This document shows positions 24,030 through 34,344 of a DNA stretch of 64,000 nt, in pieces. The position numbers were made by a program, and so were the translations under genes. Source of the DNA: Heterohyrax brucei (Eukaryota > Chordata > Mammalia > Hyracoidea > Procaviidae); NCBI GenBank assembly GCA_028571685.1, contig CM053148.1, positions 86,450,001 through 86,514,000 on the forward strand. The letters run 5' to 3'. Position 1 is the first letter of the stretch, and each line of letters opens with the position of its first letter. Below the pieces are notes generated by a model, which saw only the letters and a program-made list of their open reading frames with translations, made no database searches and was not told where the DNA came from.

Positions 24030-24760
24030 TGTCTTAGTCTTATAATGTGCTGTAACAGGAATGCCTCCACAGGAATGGCTGTAACAAAGAGAAACTTTAT
24101 TTTGTCACAGTCCTGTAAGCTACACACCCCAATTCAGGGCATCAGCTCCACGGGAAGGCTTTCTCTGTTGGCTCACAAATCAACAAGTGATCTGATGACA
24201 GTTTCTTCAGTTTTTACTTTGCTTGCAAATACCGGGAACAATTTCTTAGACTGTGGAATTGCTGCACGTGACAGGTTTGGAGATATCTACAGTGGTCATC
24301 TAGTATATAGTTCTTTACAATTCAAAGTTACAAAAAACCCTTTGCATCATTGTCAGTAGGATAATGAAAGGTCTACTGTAGTTTATGTATTTAACCTGTG
24401 TAGTTTGGGTAAAATCAGAGGCCTTGTCCTCAGTCTTCCCCTGGACTAGGAGCTTCTGAGGCACAGGGTCCTTGGGTCCAAGGATGGTCTCTGCTCCTGG
24501 CACTGCTTCTTTCTGATTGTACAAGGTCCCCAACTCTCTGCTTGCTTCCCTTTCCTTTATCCCTCAAGAGACTGTCTCAAGGGACAATACGAGCTTGCAC
24601 TTTGAGTCCTGCCTCACTAACACAACCACTGCTCATCCACCCTCATTAATATCGTAGAGGCAGGATGTACAACATTCAGGAACATTACACAGTACCAGGA
24701 ATCATGACCTAGTCAAATGGCTCCACACATTTTTTGAAGGATACAGTTGAATACATGGCA
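24030..24760 (-). mobile_element. MaLR-like LTR, interrupted
   Basis: Antisense LTR whose halves are 24030-24172 and about 24420-24760 ('tcttcccctggactaggagc'). A foreign segment (24175-24418) splits it. Flanks gtatc and ctatc agree at 4 of 5 positions, a plausible target duplication. Confidence 0.75.
24175..24418 (+). repeat. Unclassified segment, copy A
   Basis: About 244 bp inside an LTR, homologous by eye (roughly three-quarters identical) to the reverse complement of 25203-25450. The + frame gives TVSSVFTLLANTGNNF and IAARDRFGD before a stop. The best-kept block is 'attgctgcacgtgacaggtt'. The family is unknown to me. Confidence 0.6.
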
Positions 24761-24817
24761 CTATCAGAGCAAACACTGTCTGATATAGTGCTACAAGGTG
24801 ATCTTCCTAGACTGCAA

Positions 24818-24945
24818 CAATAAATAGATTCAAGCATAAGAACGATGGTCAGCACGGCACTGGACCAAGCAACATTTTGTTCTGTTGTCCACGGGGATAT
24901 CATCAGGTGAAGCTGCCAGAAGGGCAAGTAACAACAAGTGAATGA
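24818..24945 (+). mobile_element. RTE-type LINE, 3' tip
   Basis: 'caagcataagaacgatgg' followed by 'aacattttgttctgttgtcc' and 'caagtaacaacaag' matches the last part of the RTE copies here. Short and diverged. Confidence 0.55.
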
Positions 24946-25202
24946 AATGACCTCAGAACAACAAGCATGAGTCTTTATTATTTCCTTTTTCTTCTAGCTA
25001 GGGGTTTAGCACACTTCTTTTTTTCTGGTTCCCTGAGGTGTAAAGCTAGGCTATTGATTTACGATTCTTCCTTTTTTTCAGTAGGCATATACAGCTACCA
25101 ATTTAGGAAGGACTGGAGATTGTTTGGGGCTCGAAAAAATTTACTAGTCTCATAGAAACCCCCAGTAAGACTGGATCATACTGCTACTTGGATGCCATTC
25201 TT

Positions 25203-25660
25203 AGCCTCTGATTTTATCCAAAATGTACAGGTTCAATATGTCAACTGCATTAGAACTTTCATTACAGTCCCGACCTTCATCCAAAGAATTTATGTAGTTT
25301 TGAATTGGGAAGAGTGATTTACTTGATGACAGTTGTGAAACATTCCCAAACCTGTCACGTGCAGCAATTCTGAAGTCTGAGAAAGTGTTCCCGGCATTTG
25401 CAAGCAAAGCAAAAATTGAAGAAACTGTCGCCAAACCACTTGTTTGTTTGAATGCCAAGCTTTGCTTCCCATGTCACATGCAGTGTCTTGTTGCCAGCAG
25501 TTATCAAAATCCTCCCACAGTTGTCACAGAGGCGGTTGTTCAGAGTTACTCTTTTTTTCATTCTTGTTGTCCCTATAGGTCATTGCCTTGCCAATTTTAC
25601 TTGGCGATTTGTTTGAAGAACATGAATGACATCACTACGGAGCAATTAGATATCAAATAA
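25203..25660 (-). repeat. Unclassified segment, copy B, protein-like
   Basis: The longer copy, antisense to copy A. On the minus strand one frame gives RLCDNCGRILITAGNKTLH and VTWEAKLGIQT. After a frame change at about 25450 another gives TVSSIFALLANAGNTFSDF and IAARDRFGNVSQL, ending near KIRG. Both copies keep the TVSS-F-LLAN-GN-F...IAARDRFG pattern, which suggests descent from coding sequence. I do not recognise the protein. It could be a retrocopied exon block or an unnamed transposon gene. Confidence 0.5.
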
Positions 25661-25703
25661 CACGTAGAAAATCAGAATGTCAGAGGTATAGATATAGATA
25701 TGT

Positions 25704-26158
25704 TGTCATGGATTCAATTGTGTCCCCCCCCCCACAAAAATATCTGTCACCTTAGCAGGGCCATGAATCCCACCCAGTATTACATGGTTGTCTACCATTT
25801 GTCATCTGATGTGATTTCTCTGTGTCTTGTAACTCTTGTCACTATGATGTAATAAGATGGATGAGTGGCAGTTACGTTGACAGGCTCTACAAGATTAGTG
25901 TGTTAAGCCAGTCTCCTTGAGGTATAAAAGAGAGAAGTGAGCAGAGAGACGTGGAGACCTCACATCACCTCACATCACCAAGAAAGCAGACCACGTGAAG
26001 GACCTTTCTTCACAGTCAACAGAGAGAAGAAAGCCTTCCCCAGGAGCTGCTACCCTGAATTTTGAATTCTAGCCTACCTGACTTGAGAGAATAATTTATC
26101 TCTATTAAAAACATCTACTTGTGGCATTCTGTTACAGCAGCGTTAGATGACTAAGACA
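25704..26158 (+). mobile_element. MaLR-like LTR
   Basis: Sense copy from 'tgtcatggattcaattgtg' to 'gatgactaagaca', including a C-run at 25725-25734. It starts 44 bp after the unclassified copy B. Confidence 0.8.
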
Positions 26159-26186
26159 CATGCAGATACAGACAGAAAAAAAAACA

Positions 26187-26342
26187 TTGCCTTCAAGTCA
26201 ATTCCAACTGACTGTAACCCTATAGGAAGAGTAGAGCTGTTCCATAGGGCTTCCACAGCTGTAACCTTTACAGAAGCAGACTGCCACATCTTTCTCCCAC
26301 GGAACAGCTGGTAAGTTTGATCACTATGCCACCAGTACCTCT
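26187..26342 (-). mobile_element. AfroSINE (long form)
   Basis: Antisense, with the long-form block 'aagcagactgccacatc' and the end 'tatgccaccagtacctc'. Confidence 0.8.
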
Positions 26343-26358
26343 TACACATAGATATAAA

Positions 26359-26551
26359 ACCCCAAACCAAACCGATTGCTGTTGAGTCAATTCCAACTCA
26401 GAGACCCTTTAGATATAAATCAAAGTCAATTCCGACTCACAGTGACCCTATGGGACAGAGCAGAATGGCTCCATCAGGTTTCCAAGGAGCAACTGGTGGA
26501 TTCACACTGCTAAGTTTTTGGTCAGCAGCCATAGCTCTTAACCAAGGGCTC
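26359..26551 (-). mobile_element. Two overlapping AfroSINE copies
   Basis: A short antisense tail (26359-26415, 'aaaccaaaccgattgctg') is followed by a second antisense copy (26420-26551) that restarts with 'aaagtcaattccgactcac'. Either two insertions or an internal duplication. Confidence 0.7.
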
Positions 26552-27094
26552 CTGATATGTGAGTCAAGAGTGCAATGAAAGATGGGAAAGAAAAATTTTC
26601 ATGGTTTATTTTCTACATGTCCTTCAAGTTTGATTTTTTTTGTAGAGAGACATTGCAGTAAGAAATGTGAAAGAGTTGCTGGAGAAGGAATGTAGAGCTC
26701 AGGCCTAAGTCAAGCTCAGGTTCCCAACGTTGTGCTTTATGTTATATTGATTAGTTGACTATGTTCTGGAGGAAGAGAAGCTGTTACATGCTACAAGCCC
26801 TTAAAAAGGAGAGTTAGAGATAAAAGCCAGCCCCGTGAACCACAGATTGACTAGAAATTGGAATTACTGGGTCTGAGTTTACATTTTTTGGCCCAGTTAA
26901 AGAAGCTGTTGTGTATCAAACAGAAAAGGTAATAGCCCAGAGGGTGTTACCATCAGACGCTGGATCTCAGCCACAGGTTCGAAGCTTTGTGAAATGTCAT
27001 CTATACTAGGAAAATATTCGCAAATAACATCTGAAATAAGCCTACCTCTGGTTTGTCTTGAGGGTTAATGCTTCTTGGTGGACACTTTGGCTGG
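26552..27094. other. Intergenic DNA, no gene seen
   Basis: No supported gene or clearly named repeat. Confidence 0.4.
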
Positions 27095-27240
27095 AGCAAA
27101 CTCATACATCTTTGAATAAGCAATTCCATTGCTGGGAATCTCTTTTGAAGAATACTTACACCAGTGTACAGATATTAGACAGATGTTCAGTGCAGCAAAA
27201 TAGTCCAGATATCTTAAATGGACATCAGTGGCAGTGTACT
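27095..27240 (+). mobile_element. Old L1 fragment
   Basis: 'agcaattccattgctgggaa' and 'agacagatgttcagtgcagc' follow the L1M 3' ORF2 pattern in sense. Diverged. Confidence 0.5.
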
Positions 27241-27244
27241 CATT

Positions 27245-28265
27245 TCTTGGGACTGCCCTTACAAGCTACCATTAACTGGGTCACTTAAAGCAACAGACTC
27301 GTATTGTTTCACAGGTCTGTAGAAGTTTGACAAAAACCTGTTGGCAGGGCCATGCTCTCTGAAGGTATTAGGGGAAAATCTTCCCTTGTTGTCATGGACT
27401 GAATTATGTCCACTGAAAACATGTGTCAGCCTGAGTAGGCCATGATTCTCAGTGGTTTGGCAGTTATGTAATGTTGTAATCTGGCAGTTGTGTAACGATG
27501 TAGTCATCCTCGGTGAAGTGATCTGATGTGATCAGCCAGTCAGTTGTAAGGGGGTTGGGGTGGGACTCAAGTCATAGCCTTGATCTGATGTAAGGGGAAT
27601 TTCCTTAGGGTGTCTTGCATCACCTCTTATCTTATAAGAGACACAAGGAGAAAGAAGTGAGCAGACAGAGACGGACCTCATTACCACCAAAAAAGAAGAG
27701 TTGGGAGTACAGTGAATCCTTTGAATTTACAGTTCCTGCACTGAGAACCCCTTAGATGTAGGGGAAGACTGATGCCAAGAAACATGGAGATCTTCAAGGA
27801 AAGTGAAGCCCACAGATGTTGAAAGAGACAAGGACCTTTCCCCCAAAGATGATGGAGATAGAAAGCCCTCCTCTGGAGCTGGAACCCCGAATTCAGACTT
27901 CTAATGCCCTAAACTATAAAAGAATTAATTTTTCTTTGCTTAAGACATCCACATGTGATATTTTTGTTATAGCAGATAACTAGATAACTAAGACAATTGC
28001 CTTCCTAGCTTCTAGTAGTTCAGTTGGTCCTTGGCTTGCAAATGCATCACTCAGATATCTGCCTTGGTCTTCACATAGCCATCTTCCCTCTCAGTGCCTC
28101 TCTCATCATTTTACAAGGATGCCAGTTGTATTGGATCATGCTCCAGCATGGTCTCATGTTAACTGCTAATATCTTCAAGGACCTTACTTCCAAACAAAGT
28201 CACATTTACTGGTATCAGGGGTTGGAACTTCAACGTTTCTTTTGGGGAGGACACAATTCAACCAT
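27245..28265 (-). mobile_element. MLT1-like LTR split by a younger LTR
   Basis: Left part 27245-27389 ('aactgggtcacttaaagcaa') and right part 27996-28265 ('ttcctagcttctagtagttc' to 'acacaattcaaccataaca') join to give one antisense MLT1-type LTR. The middle is a sense LTR of the other family. Confidence 0.7.
27390..27995 (+). mobile_element. MaLR-like LTR nested in an older LTR
   Basis: Runs from 'tgtcatggactgaattatg' to 'tagataactaagaca'. Longer than its relatives, about 606 bp, with extra sequence around 27720-27850. Flanks cttgt and attgc only partly agree. Confidence 0.8.
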
Positions 28266-28284
28266 AACAGACAGTGTGGATAAG

Positions 28285-28378
28285 TGAATCATGGTGTGAC
28301 TTGCCCAAGGTCAGAGGTCTAAACTGTGAGAGCTGGGGTCGATCCTCAGCAGACTGAGTCTAGAACCCATGTTTTACC
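28285..28378. mobile_element. MIR-like fragment
   Basis: 'gacttgcccaaggtcagagg' and 'agtctagaacccatgtttta' match the middle of MIR. Confidence 0.5.
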
Positions 28379-28665
28379 CCTCACTAGACTATGTGTCATG
28401 AGATGTAGTTGTTTGTGTCAGTGGTGCTGGGGTGATCAGGACCCATCTTGTGTGCTGTGCTCTCCCCAGAGTAGATCAAGTTTGGATAATGGAGAGAGGT
28501 GGGAAGGCAGACAAGTATCGTGGCTAACACATTAGGAATAAGGCAGTATAGAGCAGGAGTTTAAAACAGCAATAAAAACTGGGGGAAAAGTTGTTTATCA
28601 TTCAGGGAGAGGGATTCTAGAGGAAAATAGGTATATATATATATGTTTTGCACTAAGAGAGTATG

Positions 28666-28857
28666 AACCAGAACCCACTGAGTTGATTTTGATTCACAGC
28701 AGCCCTATCAGACAGACTAGAACTGCCCTTTTATGGTTTCCAAGGCTGCAACGTTTATGAAAGCAGACTGCCACCTCTTTTCCCACAGACCTACTGGTGG
28801 GTTGAAACCACTAACCTTGCAGTTGAATGAGTGCCTTAACCACTGCACCACAACGCT
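28666..28857 (-). mobile_element. AfroSINE (long form)
   Basis: Antisense: 'agaacccactgagttgattt', long-form 'aagcagactgccacctc', end 'ccactgcaccacaacgc'. Confidence 0.8.
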
Positions 28858-29479
28858 TTTAAAAGTACATTACCGTAACCACTTCTCTTCCCCCACCCAA
28901 GAAACTATGCACTTCCCTCCTAAAGGACTCTAAGTGAGTTCATGCTTAGTCAAATAGGCTTTCTCCCTCTGAGACTGGGTGGGGGCTGAGACAAGAACTG
29001 TTGGAGAATATGTTTGTCCATTTTATCTAAGAAAGTCTGTAGTAACATGTGTTTCAGGGATTGGAATGTCTTTGAAATTCTAAGCAAATGAGAGACAAAT
29101 TCCTGCAGCGTTCACACAGCCACCACACTCGGGGTTAGGTGGGGCTGGGGCAGGGAGGGACTGTTCAGTGTTTTGAGGACCGTGTGCCAATTTCAGGAGT
29201 CCTGGCATTTTCTGCATGCTCTGGTACTCCCAGCCACTCCAGATGCTACAATGGCATCCCGTATGACCTTGAGCCAAACATTAGCCCTTCTGTGACTCAT
29301 CGACTCTGTCTATTAAATAAAGAGGGTAGAACACATGATCTTCACTCTCCAACTTACAATTTGATCTACAATTTTCAAGACTGACTGTATTACTAGCCTT
29401 TTTAATAAACATTCTTTGGTATCTATTAATGAGTTTCAAAGTCACTTTTCAACACAATTCGTATGTATATATACGCGTA
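28858..29479. other. Intergenic DNA, no gene seen
   Basis: No gene or named repeat. The frame at 29139-29384 has no recognisable domain. Confidence 0.4.
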
Positions 29480-29627
29480 TGGAAACCGTGGTGGTGTAGC
29501 CGCTGCTAATCAAAAGATCAGCAGTTTGAATCCAACAGGTGCTCTGTGGAAATTCCATGGGGGAAGTTTTACTCTGCCCTGTAGGGTTGCTCTGAGTCTG
29601 AATCAACTTGAAGATGATGGGCTTTTG
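29480..29627 (+). mobile_element. AfroSINE
   Basis: Sense: 'ggaaaccgtggtggtgtagc', 'cagtttgaatccaac', 'agggttgctctgagtctg'. Confidence 0.85.
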
Positions 29628-29642
29628 TCTTTTTTTAAATGT

Positions 29643-29705
29643 ATGTCCGTCCATCCGTCCATCCATCCACTATCTATCTATCTGTCTACCTGCCAATCTA
29701 CCAAT
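29643..29705. repeat. Compound tetranucleotide repeat
   Basis: Imperfect (CATC)n then (TCTA)n and (CTGT/CTAC) units, beside the SINE tail. Confidence 0.85.
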
Positions 29706-30209
29706 CTCTTTCTCTAGCTACCTACCTATTTTGTAAAATGAAGCAGAAAAATGTTATCTACAAGAAATGCTAAACTGAGGTGATCTGTATTCATGGTTCT
29801 CTCTACCGTTGGGAAGGAGATGATTGGATTTTCTCACGGTGGAAGGAAGAAAGGGATGTTTTAGGAGGAATGGCAGCAGAAGGACTCGACCACCCTAAGC
29901 ATTTTTATATTGAGCTACCTTTTATTGCTCCATGAAGTCCTTACCCTGGCTCACCAACACACATACTACTGCCACTCAAGCCGTTAAAAGAATCGGTGAG
30001 GGATGATGTGACACCTTACGGCATCACACAGTGTTGGGAAGATAAGGCACAGCTTGCACCTGGTTTTCTGACTCTTGTTCTCTCACAGACGTACTTACGC
30101 TCATCCTCATGCACCACATCAAGAGGAAGTGAAGGACGCTGATCACTGACAGGAGATAATTTTCTGACACAAATATATCTGTGTTTATTATACATGTATT
30201 TTTGTATAA
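29706..30209. other. Intergenic DNA, no gene seen
   Basis: Possibly part of an old LTR (29850-30010) but not assignable with confidence. Confidence 0.35.
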
Positions 30210-30375
30210 AACCAAGTTAACCCTGCTGCAATCAAGTTGATTCTGATGCACAGCAATCCTACAGGACCCAGTAGAACTGCTCCATAGCATTTCCAAGCCG
30301 AGGCTGGTAAGATTCCATCGCTCACCTTTTGGTGAGCAGATGCAGCTCTTAACTACTATGTCCCTGGAGTTTCTG
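30210..30375 (-). mobile_element. AfroSINE
   Basis: Antisense: 'aaccctgctgcaatcaagtt', 'agtagaactgctccatagc', end 'tccctggagtttctgg'. Confidence 0.75.
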
Positions 30376-30401
30376 GTTTATTATGTAGGGTATTTAAAAT
30401 G

Positions 30402-30577
30402 CACATCAAACCAGATGTTGTTGAGTTGATTCCAACTCATAGTGACTCTGAGTCAGAGTAGAACAGTATACCATGCAGTTTTCAATGGGTGATTTTTCAG
30501 AAGAAGTAGATGACTAGAACTTTCTTCCAAGGACCCTCTGGGTGGACTCAAACTGCTTGTCTTTTTGATCACAGGCA
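30402..30577 (-). mobile_element. Diverged AfroSINE
   Basis: Antisense: 'tgttgagttgattccaactc' is clear. The middle has an extra block and the end is lost against the following LTR. Confidence 0.65.
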
Positions 30578-30579
30578 AA

Positions 30580-31111
30580 TGTGTTGTTTTAGTCAGCTAA
30601 TGCTGCTCTAACAGAAGTATAACAGAGTGGATGGCTTTAACAAAGTAAGTTTTTCTTACACAGTCCAGTAGGTTACAAGTCGTTATTCAGGTGTCTACTC
30701 CAGGGGAAGGGCTTTCCTTCTGTCAGCTCTGGAGGAAAGTCCTTGTGTTGCATCAGTCTTTGGTCAGGGAACATCTTGGCGCAGGAACCTCAGGTCTGAG
30801 GGATGTACTTTTCTCCTGGTGCTGTTTTCTTGATGGTGTGAGGTTTCCAAGTCTCTGCTTGCCTCCCTTTCTTTTTCTCTCTTGTAGGATGAAAGGTTAA
30901 AGGGTAGTGCAAGCCACACTCCAGAGAAACTCCCTTTACAGTGGAGCAGGGAGGTGATCTTATGAAGGGATTTACAGTCCCACCCTAATCCTGTAACATA
31001 TAGCATAGGAAAATCATAAAACAGAGGACAATCATAAAATATTGGGAATCATGGCCCATCCACATGGCTACACACATGTTGGGGGGACACAGTTCAGTCC
31101 ATGACTTGTGT
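30580..31111 (-). mobile_element. Solo MaLR-like LTR with target duplication
   Basis: Antisense LTR 30585-31106, from 'tgttttagtcagctaatg' to 'cagttcagtccatgact'. It is flanked by perfect TGTGT 5-bp repeats at 30580-30584 and 31107-31111. The site is TG-rich, so chance agreement is possible. Confidence 0.75.
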
Positions 31112-31146
31112 GAATCGTTTGTACCACATGAAAAAAACAGGGAACT

Positions 31147-31350
31147 GAGTCTCTGGGTGTCACAGACAGATCAAACACTTGACGACTAACTTAAAAGTTG
31201 TAGGTTCTGATCCATCCCTGAAAGGCTTCTCTGAAGAAGGCCTGGCCATTTACTTCTGGAAAACCAGCCACTGAAAATCCCGTGGAGCACAGTTCTGCTG
31301 GGACATACATGAGGTGGCCATGAGTTAGGCAGAACATGAGTACACTCAAG
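31147..31350 (+). mobile_element. Long-form SINE
   Basis: Sense copy: 'gtaggttctgatccatccc', then 'gaagaaggcctggccattta' and 'tggagcacagttctgctgg', ending 'aggtggccatgagtta'. Same variant as 23620-23800. Confidence 0.65.
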
Positions 31351-31747
31351 GGTACCTGGAGGGGGTACCGGATATTTGCTGAATCAGTTCAGAGTTAGTT
31401 ACAAGTATAATGATACTTCATTTCAATGATACAAACATTTCAACATGGCTATCCTAAGAACAAACAGTTACTTCTCTGACCACAGTGCTATTACCATATT
31501 CAAGAATTATATCACGGACCCAATAATGCTAACATACTGTTAGTGTTCATATTTCCCTATCATGAGAATATCCTTCTTATACGTATATATTTCTTTATGG
31601 TTCAATTTAGAAAAATTCTTCAACTTTTTCTGATCCATCTTTAATGAAACCAATATTCTTGAGCAGTTTTTTGGGGGGTGTCTCACATTTGGGGTACCTC
31701 CAATTTCTCTTCCTCAGAGTTCCTTTGATACAGGTTGACCATTTGTG
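31351..31747. other. Intergenic DNA, possible old L1
   Basis: AT-rich block resembling antisense 3' regions of old L1M elements ('tcaagaattatatcacggac'). Not secure. Confidence 0.35.
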
Positions 31748-32293
31748 GTGGGTGTGAGAAATACCTTTCAAAATGGTCCATCTTCAGAACAAAGGCTAAG
31801 ATAAGTGGTTACTAGCTAACCTAAACAGAAAGGTGGCGGGAAGCGGGGAGGAAAAAAACCTGTTCAGAAAGCAGGAGGTATAACCTTAAAAGGATACAGA
31901 ATGTTAAAACTTAAGTGACATCCAAGAGAGACTGTTCCCTTCATAGTCCTCAGCCAATGAGGAACCAAGGGAGGGACTTGCCAGCTAGAGTATAAGAATG
32001 GCTCATAAGGAACAGAGGCAGCCTCTCTGTCTAGTGTCCTTTGTGGGCTCGGGCGTCCGATTTTGCAAAATCATTCAATAAAATCTCTCTCTTGCTAACT
32101 AAACTTAAACTGAACTTCTTGAGTGTTTGTTGGAAAAAGACTCTGGTAACTACCTATTGTGGCCTTGTGAGGGACAAGGCGGCCTGCCTTGATCATCGAG
32201 GTAGGGTCCTAGCTGTGGGCTTATACGGGCCAGCCAGTTGCCAAGAGGGACCAAAGCAGTATCCAGGGTACCAGCAACATTTCTCACAGTGGG
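31748..32293 (+). mobile_element. Well-preserved solo ERV LTR
   Basis: The LTR is 31753-32288 (536 bp). Its ends are a perfect 10-bp inverted repeat, tgtgagaaat and atttctcaca, and perfect 5-bp repeats GTGGG flank it (31748-31752, 32289-32293). Inside in order are CCAAT (31954-31958), TATAAGA (31991-31997) and AATAAA (32077-32082), giving a clear U3-R-U5 plan. It is a solo LTR: no gag, pol or env is present. It is distinct from the MaLR-like copies and may be an ERV1- or ERVL-type element. It points the same way as MRPL39, about 3.2 kb upstream. Confidence 0.85.
31954..31997 (+). promoter_or_regulatory. LTR core promoter (CCAAT and TATA boxes)
   Basis: CCAAT at 31954-31958 and TATAAGA at 31991-31997 have normal promoter spacing inside the LTR's U3. 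Transcription, if any, would start near 32020-32030. Whether it is active cannot be told from sequence. Confidence 0.55.
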
Positions 32294-32589
32294 AATACTA
32301 CAAAGGTTATGTTTTCACACCACAATCAGGTGGTACAAATAAAATAATTGTTACATCTTTGTTACTGATAAGCTTGAGCATTTTGTTAGGTGGTATTCAT
32401 CAGATCTCTTCAGTGAAAAGATTCCTCTCCCTTTGTGTTTAATGTGTAATTGGTGCAGTGATATTTAAAGACTAATCACATAGCTAACACACTTCTGCCA
32501 CTAATTTTAGCATCAACCGATAAACCCTGACTCAATAAACTATGGCCCTGGTAGCCGTAAATTGGTGATTTTCCTGATCCAGCTATTCC

Positions 32590-32720
32590 CACTGCAGAAG
32601 AAAAGACTGGCCATCTGTTTCTGTAAAGATCATAGCCGAGGAAGCCTTACAGAGCAATTCTGCTGTGTAACACATGGGGTTGCCATGAGTTGGAATCAAC
32701 TAGATGGCAATGGTTTTGTT
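32590..32720 (+). mobile_element. SINE 3' part (long form)
   Basis: 'ctgtttctgtaaagatcata' and 'ggggttgccatgagttgg'. The 5' half is missing. Confidence 0.65.
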
Positions 32721-32741
32721 ATTCCTACTGTATTATTACTG

Positions 32742-32899
32742 GAAACCCTGGTGGTACAGCTGCTAACCAAAAGCTTTGCAGTTCAAATCTGCCAGTTAGC
32801 TCCTTGGAAACCCTATGGAGCAGTTCTACTCCGTCCTATAGAGTCCCTATGGGAATTGACTCTATGGCTACCAGCATGGGTTTGGTTTGGTTTGGTTTG
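32742..32899 (+). mobile_element. AfroSINE with (GGTTT)n tail
   Basis: Sense: 'ggaaaccctggtggtacagc', 'gcagttcaaatctgcc', ending in four GGTTT-type units. Confidence 0.85.
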
Positions 32900-32903
32900 G
32901 GTT

Positions 32904-33010
32904 AATCTTTTTGCATGTAGGTTGCCAGATTTTTTTTCTGTGGGGCTGGTTGGTGGGTTCCAACGTCTAACCTTTTAGTTAGCAGCCAAGTGTTTAATCA
33001 TTCATATGCT
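32904..33010 (-). mobile_element. Partial AfroSINE (long form)
   Basis: Antisense 5' half: 'tggtgggttccaacgtctaa', 'tagttagcagccaag'. Its other half is probably displaced by the sense SINE at 32742. Confidence 0.6.
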
Positions 33011-33033
33011 GCCAACCCTTCAAAAATGAAAAG

Positions 33034-33259
33034 AACAACCAGACCTATTGCCACTGAGCTGATTCTGATTTATAGAGGTCCCACAGGATGGGGTAGAACT
33101 GTCCTGTAGGTTTTCCAAGACTGGAATCTTTACAGAAGCAGACTGCCACGTCTTTGTCCCACAGGGCAGATAGTGGATTCAAACTACCAACATTTCAATT
33201 CCCAGCTGAGTGCTTAATGACTGCATCACTAGGGCTACCACTGTGCCACCGGGGCTCCT
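33034..33259 (-). mobile_element. AfroSINE (long form)
   Basis: Antisense: 'ggtagaactgtcctgtagg', 'aagcagactgccacgtc'. The terminal 'ctgtgccaccggggctcc' follows a partial repeat of itself. Confidence 0.8.
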
Positions 33260-33373
33260 TTGCTAACTACTGGCTTTCTAGAATCTCATCACAAGTGCAG
33301 GAAGCCCTCTCTTCTAAAAGATTATCTCTTTATGTGTCTGAATCATTGAACTCTGTTGTCTTTGTGTGTGGAT

Positions 33374-33393
33374 CACACACACACACACACACA
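33374..33393. repeat. (CA)n microsatellite
   Basis: Ten CA units directly at the 3' end of the next SINE, so probably grown from its tail. Confidence 0.9.
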
Positions 33394-33395
33394 AA

Positions 33396-33545
33396 ACCCA
33401 CTGCTGTCGATTTTGACTCTTAGCGACCCTATAGGACGGAGTAGAACTGCCCCATAGAGTTTCCAAGGAGAGCCTGGTAGATTTGAACTGCAGATCTTTA
33501 TGGTTAGCAGAGGTAGCCCTCAACCCTCTGCACTACCAGGATTTC
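33396..33545 (-). mobile_element. AfroSINE
   Basis: Antisense: 'aacccactgctgtcgatttt', 'gagtagaactgccccatag', end 'cactaccaggatttct'. Confidence 0.85.
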
Positions 33546-33627
33546 TAGGTGGAGTGAAATGGAGACTGTCTAAAATGCTGATGAAATGAAGAGCTTCCTG
33601 GGAACCACTGTATAAAGAGCAAGCAAC

Positions 33628-33686
33628 ACATACACAGACATACACACACTCGCAGACACACACACAGACAGACACACAGACACACT
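33628..33686. repeat. CA-rich low-complexity tract
   Basis: Interrupted CACA/CAGA units. Confidence 0.8.
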
Positions 33687-33779
33687 CCTGTGTACACTCA
33701 GTGGTCGCCATTGGGATCTCAAATGGAAGATGGTCAGATGAACTGCAAGCTTGGCCGCTTCATCACATTTCTCACTTAA

Positions 33780-34015
33780 AAAGGGGTGTCACTGAACCCC
33801 ACACCTTGCAGTGGTAGTGCGGGCAAAACAGGACCAGAGAGCAGCAGATCAACTGCGTGGATCTCTCCTCGTGGAAGTCATGCTTGAGCCGCCACTTCCT
33901 CCTGGTGGCAGTGTGTTTCCATTGCGAGTCACACCGCGGACAGGAAAAGCCAAGCGTCCTGTTTGTAAACCAACACTAAATAAAGTCGCAGCATTAAACA
34001 ACTGAACAACAACAA
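33780..34015 (+). other. Unclassified block with CAA-type tail
   Basis: A small + frame (33811-34005) ends before 'ctgaacaacaacaacac', the kind of tail borne by RTE copies in this window. It contains an AATAAA at 33978-33983. It may be the 3' end of an RTE-mobilised transcript. I recognise no protein. Confidence 0.35.
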
Positions 34016-34041
34016 CACATTCCACGTGTTACCTTCAAACT

Positions 34042-34228
34042 AGGGTCCCTGCTGGCACAGTGGTTTAGCACTGGACTAGTAAAGGAAAGGTCAGAGGTTT
34101 GAACCCACCTATTGCCCTTGGGGAAAGATGTGGCAGTTAGTTGCAATACAGTTTTCAATCTTGGAAACCTATGGGGCAATTCTGCCCTGTACTGTAGGGT
34201 CTCTTTGAGACAGAATCTACTGCTCAGC
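34042..34228 (+). mobile_element. AfroSINE with internal insertion
   Basis: Sense: 'gctggcacagtggtttagc', 'gaggtttgaacccacc', tail 'gtagggtctctttgagac'. About 30 bp extra lies in the middle. Confidence 0.75.
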
Positions 34229-34344
34229 AACGTCCCCTCCCCCATCTTTTTTTTAAACCTGTAGAATGTTTATTCCAAACAGCAATAGCATTTTGGTAAA
34301 TACTAATTGGATACTGTGTTGAGGCATTTTCGAAGTCCATTCAT

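Noticed and set aside
32041-32442. Plus-strand frame of 133 codons in the LTR region
   Set aside because: It runs across the R/U5 part of a solo LTR into flanking DNA and has no protein motif.
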